Assembly: GCF_003284895.1 (NCBI RefSeq)
Contig: NZ_QMDV01000003.1
Coordinates: forward strand, 622,501-686,500
Direction: 5' to 3'
Length of the DNA stretch: 64,000 nucleotides
Source of the DNA: Pontibacter arcticus
GTDB taxonomy: Bacteria > Bacteroidota > Bacteroidia > Cytophagales > Hymenobacteraceae
The translations under genes and the position numbers were made by a program. The notes under the pieces are model-generated. The model saw only the letters and a program-made list of their open reading frames with translations, did not search any database and was not told where the DNA came from. The stretch's first letter is position 1; each line of letters begins with the position of its first letter. Shown in pieces: positions 36,780 through 46,023 of the stretch.

Positions 36780-39700
36780 CTAAATAATTATTTCTTTAAA
36801 AGCGTTACGGTAATTATCGTATTCTGCCAGCAGCCTGGTAAAGTTGTGCTCTACCGAATCAAATTTCTCTAGTTTGATATCGTGCTCCAGTTGCTTGGCA
36901 AGCTCTGCCATCAGGTTAATGCCCAAGGTAAAGCCTGTACCTTTTAATTGGTGCAATGTACTCAAAATACTGTTGTATTGTTGTGCCTGCATGTCTTTTT
37001 TGGCTTCTTCGAGCAGTTCGGCGGCTTCTACTTCAAACTCTTCATACAGCTGCCTGGCAAACTCATCGCCTCCGATCTGTTTCAACTGGTCCAGCACGTC
37101 CAGGTCTATAATGGCTGCCGCAGGTTCTGCTTCCTGTTCTTCTTCCTGGTGGTACCAGCTGTCTTCCTGCCATTTGCTGAGTATGGCATGCAGGTCCGCA
37201 CTTTTTACGGGTTTCGATACATAATCGTCCATGCCCTGGCTCATGAATTTCTCGGCATCATCTTTCATCGAGTAAGCCGTCATGGCTACAATAGGCGGGC
37301 AGGCAGTACCAAGCTTTTCTTTGATGATGCCGGTAGCCGTTACACCGTCCATTTCCGGCATCTGGATATCCATAAATATAATATTATACTTATTGGCAGT
37401 GGCCAGCTCGATGGCTTCAAAACCGTTGGATGCAATATCAACGGTGCAACTCAGGCGCTGGAGTTGTTTCTGGGCTACTTTCTGATTTATCTGGTTATCA
37501 TCAACCAATAATACATGCGGGCTGTTTTCGAGTGCCACCACCTCAGCTGCCTGTTTTTGCTGGCGCTGTTCCTGTGCTTCAATTTCAACGGAGCTGGCCT
37601 CGCGCACCTGTATCTCGAACCAGAAAATGCTACCTGTATCCGGCGCAGACATAACGCCAATATCGCCCCCCAGCAGGTTGGTTAACTGTTTGGAAATAGC
37701 AAGCCCAAGGCCGGTGCCGCCAAACGTTTTGGTTGATGAGTTATCGAGCTGCGTAAAATCGGTAAAGAGCAGCTGCTGGTCTTCTGGTGTTATGCCGATG
37801 CCGGAGTCTTTAACGCGCACCTGCAACACAAATTTTTCATTGCCCAAAGGCTTGCAATCAACTTTTATACTTACCTCGCCGGCGTTGGTAAACTTAATGG
37901 CGTTGGATGTAAGGTTAGACAGTACCTGCAGCAAGCGGGTTTCGTCGGTATATACGTGGCGCGGCGTTTCCGGAGAGATCTGGTAGGTAAAGGTCAGGTC
38001 TTTCTGCTGGGCACGGTTTGCAAACAGGGCGTGTATTTTGCCCAGCGTTTCGTGCAGGTCTATACTTGTTTCGTGCAGCACCAGCTTGCCCGCCTGCATC
38101 TTGGATAAGTCAAGGATATCGTTCAGAATAGCCAGCAATGCATCCGATGATTTGCGGAGCGTATCGATGTACTCGCTTTGTTCAGGGTCTGTATTGATAT
38201 GGGTCAGCAGATCGATCATACCGATGATCCCGTTCATTGGCGTACGCAACTCGTGGCTCATGTTTGCCAGGAACTGCGATTTGGCTTTCAGCAGGTTTTC
38301 GGCTTCTTCTTTCGATTTTACCAGGTCGTTCTGTATCTTTTTAATTTCCGAAACATCCCGGATTACCCCTTCGGCTGCTATCGGAGTACCTTCGGCATCG
38401 TACACCAGGCGGGCATCAAGCAACATGGTTTTGATCGTACCGTCTTTGGTAACCATCTCCAGTTCCATGTCCCGGAAATTAGGATGCTCCAGCAGGCGTT
38501 GCATCATGACCTTTCTGTCGTCCGGGTTCACGTGCAGCATGGCCGTGTTCTGGCCCAATACTTCTTCCGGTCTGTAGCCAAACTGCTGGTATATAGAAGG
38601 GCTGATCAACTCCAGTATACCTGTTAGCGAAGTGCGGTAGTACACATCCTGGAAGGACTCGAAGATCTGGCGGAATTTTTCTTCGTTTTTAGAAAGCGCC
38701 AGTTGCGAGTGTTTCTTTTCTGTAATGTCGAGCGCAATACCTGAAATTTCATCAAAGGTACCGTCCTCGTGGTAAATCGGGTTCAGGTATACTTCGCGCC
38801 AGCTCTCAGGCTCATTCACATAAACTTCGAAGTGCTGCGGATTGCCCTGAAACGCTTGTTCATACTTTTCTTTCCAGAACTCAAACGAATTTTGGTGAAA
38901 ATGCAGCAGGCTTTCGCCATCCATGTGCGCATGCGGTACCAGCATATTGCCTGTTCTGGCCTCAAAAGCACTTCCGAAGTTGCGGTTAAATGAGGTAAGT
39001 ACAAACTCCCGGTTTACCGACCACATATGGTGCGAGCCACTTTCAAAGATCGCATTCAGGCGGGCGTTCTGGTTATTTATCTGTTCTTCGTCGCGTTTAC
39101 GGCCAATGGCAAGCGCTACCTGGTTCGAAATAAAGTGCAGGATCTCAATGTCGCTGTGTACATAGGCGTCCGGGTTGTGGTAATCCTGCAGGGTAATTAC
39201 CCCGATGATCAGATCACCGATGGCAAGGGGCGAGCAAAGTATAACCTCCGGCACAGCGCCGTAAAGCGTAAAATTTTCATCGTGGGCCAGCTGCAGCAGT
39301 TCTTCTTTTTGCATGTACAGCGGCTTGCCTGTTTTGATGATATGCTCGGATAAGCCATCCGAAAAAGGCCGGCTAACCTGCACCTGCGATGATTTATCGA
39401 TAAACTGATCAACCAGGTAAACAAAGTTCAGGCGTTCGCGGTCCTCGTCGCAGAGGGCAATGTAAATGTTACGGGTTTCGATGATCTTGCTCAGCTCGCG
39501 ATGTATGGCCGAGTAAAGCGAGTTAAGATCTTTGCTGCTGATGGCCAGGTTCGCAATACTATAATATACTTTCTGGAGGCGCTCGGCTTTGATACGGTCC
39601 GTAATATCGTGCAGAATAGCGCGTGTAGCCACTGGCCGGTCGTCTTGCCAGCTGCAGTTTATACTTCCGATAAGGTGTACCGGCTTGCCTGCTTTGGTCA

Positions 39701-42014
39701 GGAATACGGTCTCAATCTTATTTACATTTTCGCCTTTGTAGAGGTTACGCAGCTGGTAAATAAGCTTGGCCTTGTAATACGGGTGCACAATATCGTTCAG
39801 CGTCAGCGACTCTATATCCTGATCGTTGTAGCCCAGGCGTTCCTTCCAGGCTTTGTTAACGAATATAAACTTATTGTCTGCTGATATATTCTGGATAAGG
39901 TCGTGGGCGTTGTCGAAGAGGTCCTGCAGGCGGATTTTGTTATCCTTCAGGGCCTCCATGGCAACGCGTTTATCGGTCATGTCTTTGCCTACGCTGGTCA
40001 GGCCGGCCACTTCGCCTTCGGCATTATACTCGATCATGCAATTCCAGCGGATGGTCTTGATCTGGCCGGATTTTGTAACCACGTCGCGTTCGTAATACGA
40101 GTTCATTTCCTTGGTTTCCATCACCTTCCTGAACTCCTGCCGGCGATAGGCACGGTCAACTTCCGGAACCAGTAACTCATAAAAATTTCTGCCTAACAGT
40201 TCTTCCAGCGAGTACTCAGTATACTTACAGAAAAAATCGTTGGCATATACAATTGTACCCTCGCGGTCGAGGCTGTAATGTACCAGGTTAACTTTGTCAA
40301 GGAAATTGCGGAACTGAGCAATCGATTCGTTTACAACTTCTTCCTGGTGCTTGGCACGTTTAATTGTTTTTTGCTGTGTGATATCCCGTTTAAAGGCCTG
40401 TACATAATATTCTCCGTCTATCAGGATGCGGCTTACCGTAATTTCAGAATCCAGGGGGGTGCCGTCTTTCCTGATATTGAGCCATTCTGACGTAGAAGGG
40501 ACGCCGGTTTCGATTACGTCGCGCATCATCTGCATTGCTTTTTCATCAGAGCGGGTACCGTCCGGTTGGTATTCAGGAGAGAAAGCAGAAGGAGATTTAT
40601 TGAGCAGGTCTTCGCGGGTGCAACGGAAAAGCTCCAGTGCCTTATCGTTAAACTCCACTACGACTCCATCTTTAAACAAAAGTATAGCGTCGTAAGATGA
40701 TTCGAAGAGCAGTTTATACTTGTCTTCTGTGCTGGTGAGTTGCTGCTGCAGCTGGTGGCGGGCAATATAAGTACCCACCGTATTGCCTATAAAATTTAGC
40801 AGCGCATTAAACGAATGTGTTAACCTGGGCTGGTCTGCAGACCAAAGTACAAGCAGCGCCAGTAAATTCTGATCTGTGGTAATGGGCACGATAAAGAGCC
40901 GTTTTTGCAGTTCGCTGTTCAGCAGAGCGGCAATAGCGCTTGTGGCACCTGCGTTATCGGAAGAAGCAACCTGGGCGGCAATTTGGGCGGGCAGCGTTGC
41001 AAACTCCGGCAAGGGCATGGTCTCGGTTTTACCGGTAGAGTAGGTAAGGGCTAGTTTTTTGTCGCCGCTGCTGTAGGTATACACCGAACCGCCTTCGGCA
41101 TCACTTTTGCCCAACAGCTCATTTAGCGTAAAAGTTAACACTTCCTGCTGGCTGTCTGAGGTAGAAAGGTTGGTGATCAGGTAATTAACAAACTCCAGCT
41201 GGTGGTTTCTGAAACGTATATCCTGCTCGGTATCAATCACTTCAATTAAATTTTTGGCAGCACCAAGGATAACTTCCTGCCCTTCGAAAGTGCCTTTCTG
41301 CAGCGTTACTTCAATGGGCAGCAGGTCCTGGTCTTTGTCGCGTATCCACCATTCAAATTTCTGAACGGCGCCTTGCGCTACCTGTTTTAACTGTGCTTTA
41401 AGAGCTACACGCTCAAAAAGGCTCAGCTTAAAATTCTTGAAAATGGATTGGCCGACCAGCTGTTTTTTGGAAGCATCGATCAGGCCAAGCCCTTTGCGGT
41501 TCACATCCAAGAAATTGCCTTGCAGGCTAAGTATAAATTGTGGCTCGGTGCTGTTCTCGAAAACGCTTTTATAACTTTCGCTGGCGGCGGTTTCCGGTTC
41601 GGCCATTTCATCCCAAAACTCAGCACAGATATGTGTCTGGCCTTCGTGCTGCAGCAACCGGCAGGTATAGGCGAGCTGGTGCGCCTGCAGTTTGCCGCTA
41701 ACCTGTTTTTGCGTTTCTACCGCTTCTGAAAATTTCTCGAACTGCGCTTCGTTCAGGCCTAACAGCTCTTTCAGATGAGTACTAGTGCTTGCTATACTTT
41801 GCAGGGAAGCCAGGGGGTGTGTATGGGCTGCTGTGCACTGGCCGGCAGGTGTTGCAAGTATAAGCCCATGTTGTGGGTTAGCAAATTGCACAAGTAACTG
41901 CAGCAACGATGCTGCCTGCAGGTTGGTCTGCTCTTGGGTTTGCCTGTTAGACGTATATGGCATTTGTTTGGTACTTAATTGTATTGGAGCCGGATCAGCC
42001 GGTTGTAGCATCAC
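36780..42014 (-). CDS. Giant multi-PAS/GAF hybrid sensor histidine kinase with receiver and Hpt domains
   Basis: A cytoplasmic phosphorelay protein of 1744 residues with no signal peptide or clear membrane span. Approximate order: PAS (150-265), GAF (275-415), three PAS (430-815), GAF (820-985), two PAS (1000-1245), HisKA with His1254 in NMSHELRTP, HATPase with NLTSNAIKF, DSGIGI and GGTGLGLAIS, receiver with Asp1549 in FMDIQMPEMD, and Hpt with His1688 in STLHQLKGTG. All phosphorelay residues are present, so His-Asp-His transfer can occur within one chain, with the downstream CheY-like protein as the final acceptor. PAS and GAF domains suggest redox, ligand or light input, but I see no diagnostic cofactor residues. 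It is the first gene of a four-gene operon. Confidence 0.94.
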   Translation of the reverse strand: MMLQPADPAPIQLSTKQMPYTSNRQTQEQTNLQAASLLQLLVQFANPQHGLILATPAGQCTAAHTHPLASLQSIASTSTHLKELLGLNEAQFEKFSEAVETQKQVSGKLQAHQLAYTCRLLQHEGQTHICAEFWDEMAEPETAASESYKSVFENSTEPQFILSLQGNFLDVNRKGLGLIDASKKQLVGQSIFKNFKLSLFERVALKAQLKQVAQGAVQKFEWWIRDKDQDLLPIEVTLQKGTFEGQEVILGAAKNLIEVIDTEQDIRFRNHQLEFVNYLITNLSTSDSQQEVLTFTLNELLGKSDAEGGSVYTYSSGDKKLALTYSTGKTETMPLPEFATLPAQIAAQVASSDNAGATSAIAALLNSELQKRLFIVPITTDQNLLALLVLWSADQPRLTHSFNALLNFIGNTVGTYIARHQLQQQLTSTEDKYKLLFESSYDAILLFKDGVVVEFNDKALELFRCTREDLLNKSPSAFSPEYQPDGTRSDEKAMQMMRDVIETGVPSTSEWLNIRKDGTPLDSEITVSRILIDGEYYVQAFKRDITQQKTIKRAKHQEEVVNESIAQFRNFLDKVNLVHYSLDREGTIVYANDFFCKYTEYSLEELLGRNFYELLVPEVDRAYRRQEFRKVMETKEMNSYYERDVVTKSGQIKTIRWNCMIEYNAEGEVAGLTSVGKDMTDKRVAMEALKDNKIRLQDLFDNAHDLIQNISADNKFIFVNKAWKERLGYNDQDIESLTLNDIVHPYYKAKLIYQLRNLYKGENVNKIETVFLTKAGKPVHLIGSINCSWQDDRPVATRAILHDITDRIKAERLQKVYYSIANLAISSKDLNSLYSAIHRELSKIIETRNIYIALCDEDRERLNFVYLVDQFIDKSSQVQVSRPFSDGLSEHIIKTGKPLYMQKEELLQLAHDENFTLYGAVPEVILCSPLAIGDLIIGVITLQDYHNPDAYVHSDIEILHFISNQVALAIGRKRDEEQINNQNARLNAIFESGSHHMWSVNREFVLTSFNRNFGSAFEARTGNMLVPHAHMDGESLLHFHQNSFEFWKEKYEQAFQGNPQHFEVYVNEPESWREVYLNPIYHEDGTFDEISGIALDITEKKHSQLALSKNEEKFRQIFESFQDVYYRTSLTGILELISPSIYQQFGYRPEEVLGQNTAMLHVNPDDRKVMMQRLLEHPNFRDMELEMVTKDGTIKTMLLDARLVYDAEGTPIAAEGVIRDVSEIKKIQNDLVKSKEEAENLLKAKSQFLANMSHELRTPMNGIIGMIDLLTHINTDPEQSEYIDTLRKSSDALLAILNDILDLSKMQAGKLVLHETSIDLHETLGKIHALFANRAQQKDLTFTYQISPETPRHVYTDETRLLQVLSNLTSNAIKFTNAGEVSIKVDCKPLGNEKFVLQVRVKDSGIGITPEDQQLLFTDFTQLDNSSTKTFGGTGLGLAISKQLTNLLGGDIGVMSAPDTGSIFWFEIQVREASSVEIEAQEQRQQKQAAEVVALENSPHVLLVDDNQINQKVAQKQLQRLSCTVDIASNGFEAIELATANKYNIIFMDIQMPEMDGVTATGIIKEKLGTACPPIVAMTAYSMKDDAEKFMSQGMDDYVSKPVKSADLHAILSKWQEDSWYHQEEEQEAEPAAAIIDLDVLDQLKQIGGDEFARQLYEEFEVEAAELLEEAKKDMQAQQYNSILSTLHQLKGTGFTLGINLMAELAKQLEHDIKLEKFDSVEHNFTRLLAEYDNYRNAFKEIII

Positions 42015-42190
42015 AGTTTACGAAATAACATGTTATTTTGCAAGATAATCCCACTTAAGACAAGTAAGTACCGGTTTTAAGGCAGTAGAACAGGGCAGAA
42101 GCCAGGGTAATTGTGCATAATGCATAAAATATTGAAGCGCTGGGATTGCCCACTTTATTTATACTTTTAAATAGTACCAGAAAAATTGAA

Positions 42191-43108
42191 ATGGAAGATC
42201 AGCAGTTAAAAAAGCACTTGCTTGTAGTGGTTGGCCCGACTGCTGTTGGTAAAACGGATTTGTGCGTGGCGCTGGCCAAACAGTTTGCCACCGAAATAAT
42301 TTCCGCCGACTCGCGGCAGTTTTACAAAGAAATGAACATCGGAACGGCCAAGCCCAACCCCGAAGAGCAGCAAGGTATACCCCATCATTTTGTAGACAGC
42401 CACCAGATAACCGAGGAATATAATGCCGGTGCTTACGAGCAGGAGGTGCTGAGCTTATTGGATGAGCTGTTCCAGAAACATGACCTGGTTATACTTACCG
42501 GAGGCTCGGGTTTGTATGTACGCGCCGTTTGCGAAGGCATGGACGAAATGCCGGAAGTAAGCCCGGAACTGCGCGAGCAACTAACGCAGCTTTACCAGAC
42601 CGAAGGCCTCGAACCCCTGCTCGCGCAACTGCAGCAACTGGACCCCTTCTATTTTGCGACGGTAGATAAAGCCAACCCGCAACGCGTCATGCGGGCCCTG
42701 GAAGTATGCCTGGCCAGCGGGAAGCCTTACTCGGGCTTCAGGTTGCAGGAAAAACAGGAGCGGCCTTTCAATATCATTAAAATCGGGCTGAACCGCGAAA
42801 GAACGGAACTGTATAACCGGATCGATACCCGCATGGACCAGATGCTGGCAAATGGTTTACTTGAAGAAGCAAAAGCGCTTTACCCGCACCGGTCTCATAA
42901 CGCGCTGCAAACCGTAGGCTACAAAGAAATATTCGATTACCTGGAAGGCAAGTATGACTGGGCCGAAGCCGTCCGGCTTTTAAAACGAAACAGCCGCCGT
43001 TACGCCAAACGGCAGCTTACCTGGTTTCATAAATACCCGGATTATACCTGGTTCCACCCCAACCAACTCGAAGAGATAAGGGCGTTTATAAAAAGCAGAA
43101 CAAGCTAA
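42191..43108 (+). CDS. miaA: tRNA dimethylallyltransferase
   Basis: Transfers a dimethylallyl group to N6 of A37 in tRNAs that read codons starting with U. The P-loop GPTAVGKT (residues 15-22), SADSRQFYKEMNIGTAKP, HHFVDS, TGGSGLYVRA and the C-terminal RRYAKRQLTWF motif are all present. I start it at the ATG at 42191 (MEDQQLKK); an upstream in-frame TTG at 42146 adds a segment unlike the family. The length of 305 residues is normal. It converges with pfkA across a hairpin. Confidence 0.96.
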   Translation: MEDQQLKKHLLVVVGPTAVGKTDLCVALAKQFATEIISADSRQFYKEMNIGTAKPNPEEQQGIPHHFVDSHQITEEYNAGAYEQEVLSLLDELFQKHDLVILTGGSGLYVRAVCEGMDEMPEVSPELREQLTQLYQTEGLEPLLAQLQQLDPFYFATVDKANPQRVMRALEVCLASGKPYSGFRLQEKQERPFNIIKIGLNRERTELYNRIDTRMDQMLANGLLEEAKALYPHRSHNALQTVGYKEIFDYLEGKYDWAEAVRLLKRNSRRYAKRQLTWFHKYPDYTWFHPNQLEEIRAFIKSRTS

Positions 43109-43237
43109 AGTAAGTAAAAGGACTCTAGTATCAGGATATCAGACACAAGACTTTAATTTAAAAATCTATTGATTTAAAATACATGATACATAAAAAACAC
43201 AATGTATTATATACGTTTAAAGTTGTCCTGCTAAAGT

Positions 43238-43273
43238 TTACCTGAGAAGTATAAATTCATACTTCTCAGGTAA
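43238..43273. terminator. Hairpin with an inverted AAGTAT pair between miaA and pfkA
   Basis: TTACCTGAGAAGTAT and its exact complement enclose AAATTC. It lies between two convergent genes and again carries the AAGTATA core in its stem. It lacks a strong T-run. A CAACTTTCAAACTTTTAAAC-type low-complexity run follows up to the pfkA stop. Confidence 0.65.
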
Positions 43274-43317
43274 GTACTTCAATCCAGTAACTTTCTAACT
43301 TCTCAACTTTCAAACTT

Positions 43318-44289
43318 TTAAACTGAAAGTATATCCACCATCTTCAGGAAAGCCGGGTTAATGGGTTTGTCTTTGGTAATGGTATCGGTAAACGAAGTAT
43401 AAGTTAGCCTGGAGTTGATGACGCCGGCCATTACGTTTTTCCGGCCTTCCAGTAAGCCATCGATGCAGGCAATACCCAATTGGCTGGCCAGCATACGGTC
43501 GGCAGCGGTGGGGGCGCCTCCACGCTGCACGTGGCCCAGTATCGTTACGCGGGCATCCATATGGGGCAGTTCTTTTTGTACGCGGGCAGCTACTTCAGTG
43601 GCATTTCCTTCGTCGTCGCCTTCGGCAATAATAACGATGAAAGAGGTTTTGGAACGGCTCCAGCCTGAACGCAGCGTTTCTACCACTTCGTTTATCGAGG
43701 TTTTCGTTTCCGGGATCATCACAATTTCGGCACCGCCGCCAATAGCGCAGGGGATGGCAATATAACCCGAGTCGCGGCCCATTACTTCAATAAAAAAAAC
43801 ACGGTCGTGGCTGTCTGCCGTATCCCTTATCTTATCTATTGCATCCAAAGCGGTATTTACAGCCGTATCGTAGCCAATAGTATAATCGGTGCCGAAAAGG
43901 TCGTTATCGATGGTGCCGGGTGCGCCGATGGTTGGGATGCCGAACTCTTCATAAAATGTGTTAGCGCCTGCAAAAGTACCGTCGCCGCCAATGGCTACCA
44001 GCCCTTCAATCCCGAATTTCTGTAATTGGTTGTAGGCTTCCTGGCGGCCTTCCTTCGTCATGAAATCTTTGCTGCGGGCAGAGCGTAAAATGGTGCCGCC
44101 TTTCTGAATGATATTGCTCACAGAATGCGATTCCATCTTGTAAATATCACCTTTGATCATCCCATTATAGCCGCGTCTGATACCGTATATTTCGATGCCT
44201 TTGTACACGGCCGTACGCACGGCAGCCCGTATGCAGGCGTTCATACCCGGTGAGTCGCCGCCAGAAGTAAAAATTCCGATTCTTTTCAT
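43318..44289 (-). CDS. pfkA: ATP-dependent 6-phosphofructokinase
   Basis: Phosphorylates fructose 6-phosphate to fructose 1,6-bisphosphate in glycolysis. The N-terminus MKRIGIFTSGGDSPGMNA binds ATP, followed by GGDGTF, the catalytic region GAPGTIDNDLFGTDYTIG, the substrate loop EVMGRDSGYIA, and allosteric-site features similar to bacterial PfkA (GGGAEIVMIPE). The Gly in GGDGTF fits ATP rather than pyrophosphate as donor. I use the ATG at 44289; a TTG three codons upstream is less likely. The length of 323 residues is normal. Confidence 0.96.
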   Translation of the reverse strand: MKRIGIFTSGGDSPGMNACIRAAVRTAVYKGIEIYGIRRGYNGMIKGDIYKMESHSVSNIIQKGGTILRSARSKDFMTKEGRQEAYNQLQKFGIEGLVAIGGDGTFAGANTFYEEFGIPTIGAPGTIDNDLFGTDYTIGYDTAVNTALDAIDKIRDTADSHDRVFFIEVMGRDSGYIAIPCAIGGGAEIVMIPETKTSINEVVETLRSGWSRSKTSFIVIIAEGDDEGNATEVAARVQKELPHMDARVTILGHVQRGGAPTAADRMLASQLGIACIDGLLEGRKNVMAGVINSRLTYTSFTDTITKDKPINPAFLKMVDILSV

Positions 44290-44616
44290 TGTTGTCAATT
44301 TGTATAGCCTAAGGTACAGAAGAAGCGCGCGAGTTGTTTTAAAAGCCTGCCATACTTTTCAGCGCTTTGTGTATTTCTTCTGTAAATCAGTACATTAGTA
44401 TAACATTCTATCTAAAATAAAAAAAACACAAAAGCTGACCGCCCTTAGATATCGAAAACCGTATGTGTAGCAAAGATAACATCGTAGGAGTTCGGAGGTA
44501 AACAGGGGTATACCTATTTTGGCAGCTTTTTAGTATGTTTGAACCTGAAGCCGCAGCCCGTTGGCTACAGGCCCGATGCAATGTAATTACTGTATTTTAA
44601 TAAAGAGAGGCAAAAT
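44290..44616. other. 327-bp divergent intergenic region between pfkA and the TerB-like gene
   Basis: It must hold the promoters of both genes. I see no complete -33/-7 match, no hairpin of note and no reading frame. Nothing else is recognised. Confidence 0.4.
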
Positions 44617-45045
44617 ATGTTTGGTTTTTTTGAAAGTGAAGAAACAAAGAAGTTGAAAAGCCATATCAAAAATCTGGGTGCCCTGGCCAAGATAGACGGT
44701 CACCTGGATGCGGAAGAAATGAAGTATATCGTTTCGATCGGGATACGGCACGGGCTTAAACCAGACGATGTAAAACACCTGCTTTCGAACGCAAGTAAAA
44801 TTGAGCCTCAACTGCCTACCAACGATTCGGAACGTTTCGACCAGATCTACGACCTGGTGGAAATGATGCTGGCCGATGGCATTGTAGACGAACAGGAAAT
44901 GGATTTTTGTATAACAATGGCCACCCGCCTGGGCTTCCGTAAATCGATTGTAGGGATGCTGGTGCGCAAAATATCATCCGGCGTAAAAGACGGCCTTTCC
45001 AGAGAGGCGATTAAACTGGATTCCCAGACATTCTTTAACTACTAA
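44617..45045 (+). CDS. TerB-like helical protein
   Basis: A 142-residue all-helical protein resembling the TerB/tellurite-resistance-like fold: LGALAKIDGHLDAEEMKYI and MMLADGIVDEQEMDFC are the paired acidic-helix repeats (A-x-x-D-G-x-x-x-x-x-E) typical of the family. It has no signal peptide or membrane helix. TerB proteins act in stress or metal-linked complexes, but no other ter gene is present, so no tellurite role is claimed. A small membrane protein gene follows after 7 bp and may be its partner. Confidence 0.8.
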   Translation: MFGFFESEETKKLKSHIKNLGALAKIDGHLDAEEMKYIVSIGIRHGLKPDDVKHLLSNASKIEPQLPTNDSERFDQIYDLVEMMLADGIVDEQEMDFCITMATRLGFRKSIVGMLVRKISSGVKDGLSREAIKLDSQTFFNY

Positions 45046-45052
45046 CCTGCGC

Positions 45053-45382
45053 ATGAAAAGCATGCACCTGCGTACCGTTATTTTATTTCTGGGATATGGC
45101 ATGTTGCTGCACCTGCTTGCCTCCTTTTTTCTGGTAAAGCAAACGGCTATACTTCAGCAGACAAGCGAACAACTGCCCCTTGAATTTGTAGCGCGGTTCG
45201 GCGCTTTCTGGTTTATCAGTTTTATACTTGCGCTCATTATTTTTTCGCTGTACCTGCGCTATAAACGCGTTACCATTACGCTGAGCCAGAAAAGCCACAT
45301 CAAACGCTTAAGCAAAACCGCCACTTTAACTGCCCTTGTAAGTATACTTTTCTCGGCCCTTTTTCTGTATGTCAGTTGGTAG
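45053..45382 (+). CDS. Small membrane protein, about three TM helices
   Basis: Hydrophobic helices at VILFLGYGMLLHLLASFFLV, FGAFWFISFILALIIFSLYL and ATLTALVSILFSALFLYV, with a basic loop (RYKRVTITLSQKSHIKRLSK) between the last two. I do not recognise a family. A start at 45062 is also possible. It is probably co-transcribed with the TerB-like gene upstream. Confidence 0.65.
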   Translation: MKSMHLRTVILFLGYGMLLHLLASFFLVKQTAILQQTSEQLPLEFVARFGAFWFISFILALIIFSLYLRYKRVTITLSQKSHIKRLSKTATLTALVSILFSALFLYVSW

Positions 45383-45399
45383 CTAAGGTATTTTATACA

Positions 45400-45874
45400 A
45401 TGGAAGAAACTTTGGTTACCTATCAAGATTGGGAGTTCTATTCTGATAAAGAATTGACCGAGCAAACATATCTGGAAATGGACAAATCGGGTGCCGAAAG
45501 CTGCGGTTGTAGCTATTGCAGAAACTTTATTGAGCAACGAGAAACGGTTTTTCCAGAGGAAATAAAGGAATTGTTAGGCAAACTCGGAGTTGACTATAAG
45601 AAAGAAGTGGACGTTAGCGAATTTGTGAAACTTGAATGCGGGCTCCACTACTATAATGGCTGGTTTCATTTCAAAGGCGACTTCAAAGGAAAAGATTGCT
45701 CCATACCCTTCCCAAATGGAGGATATTCAACTGATTTAAGAAAAAATCACGGACAATTTTTATATCGGTTTTCATCATGGTAATTCCTTAACACCATTCA
45801 AAGAGAAGGAAGGACTTGTCCAGATTGAGTTTGATTGCTATCTGCCGTGGGTTCTGGAAAATGGACCAGAATAA
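45400..45874 (+). pseudogene. Frameshifted gene for a small CxC-xxC protein
   Basis: The first frame (45400-45783, starting MEETLVTYQDWEFYSDKELT) ends early in FLYRFSSW. If one T of the TTTT run at 45769-45772 is removed, translation continues as FHHGNSLTPFKEKEG, then LVQIEFDCYLPWVLENGPE, and stops at 45872-45874. The extension has coding character and supplies a natural C-terminus, giving about 157 residues. SCGCSYCRNF suggests a metal-binding cysteine cluster; I do not know the function. Either the gene is broken or the run is a sequencing or assembly error. Base composition is more AT-rich than its neighbours. Confidence 0.75.
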
Positions 45875-45951
45875 AAGAACTGTTTAAGTTTTATCTCTTC
45901 ACTGCCTACACGAGTCCTTCACAGCTTTACAAATCTCAGAATTTACTTATC

Positions 45952-46005
45952 GTATAAACACCAAGCGAGAGAACAGCCATTTGTTCTCTCGCTTGGTGTT
46001 TATAC
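45952..46005. terminator. Hairpin with perfect 24-bp arms
   Basis: GTATAAACACCAAGCGAGAG continues to ACA and is an exact complement of 45982-46005 around GCCATT. It lies between convergent genes and ends in the recurrent TATACTT motif. It is a probable bidirectional terminator. Confidence 0.8.
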
Positions 46006-46023
46006 TTGGTACTAACTTTAATC

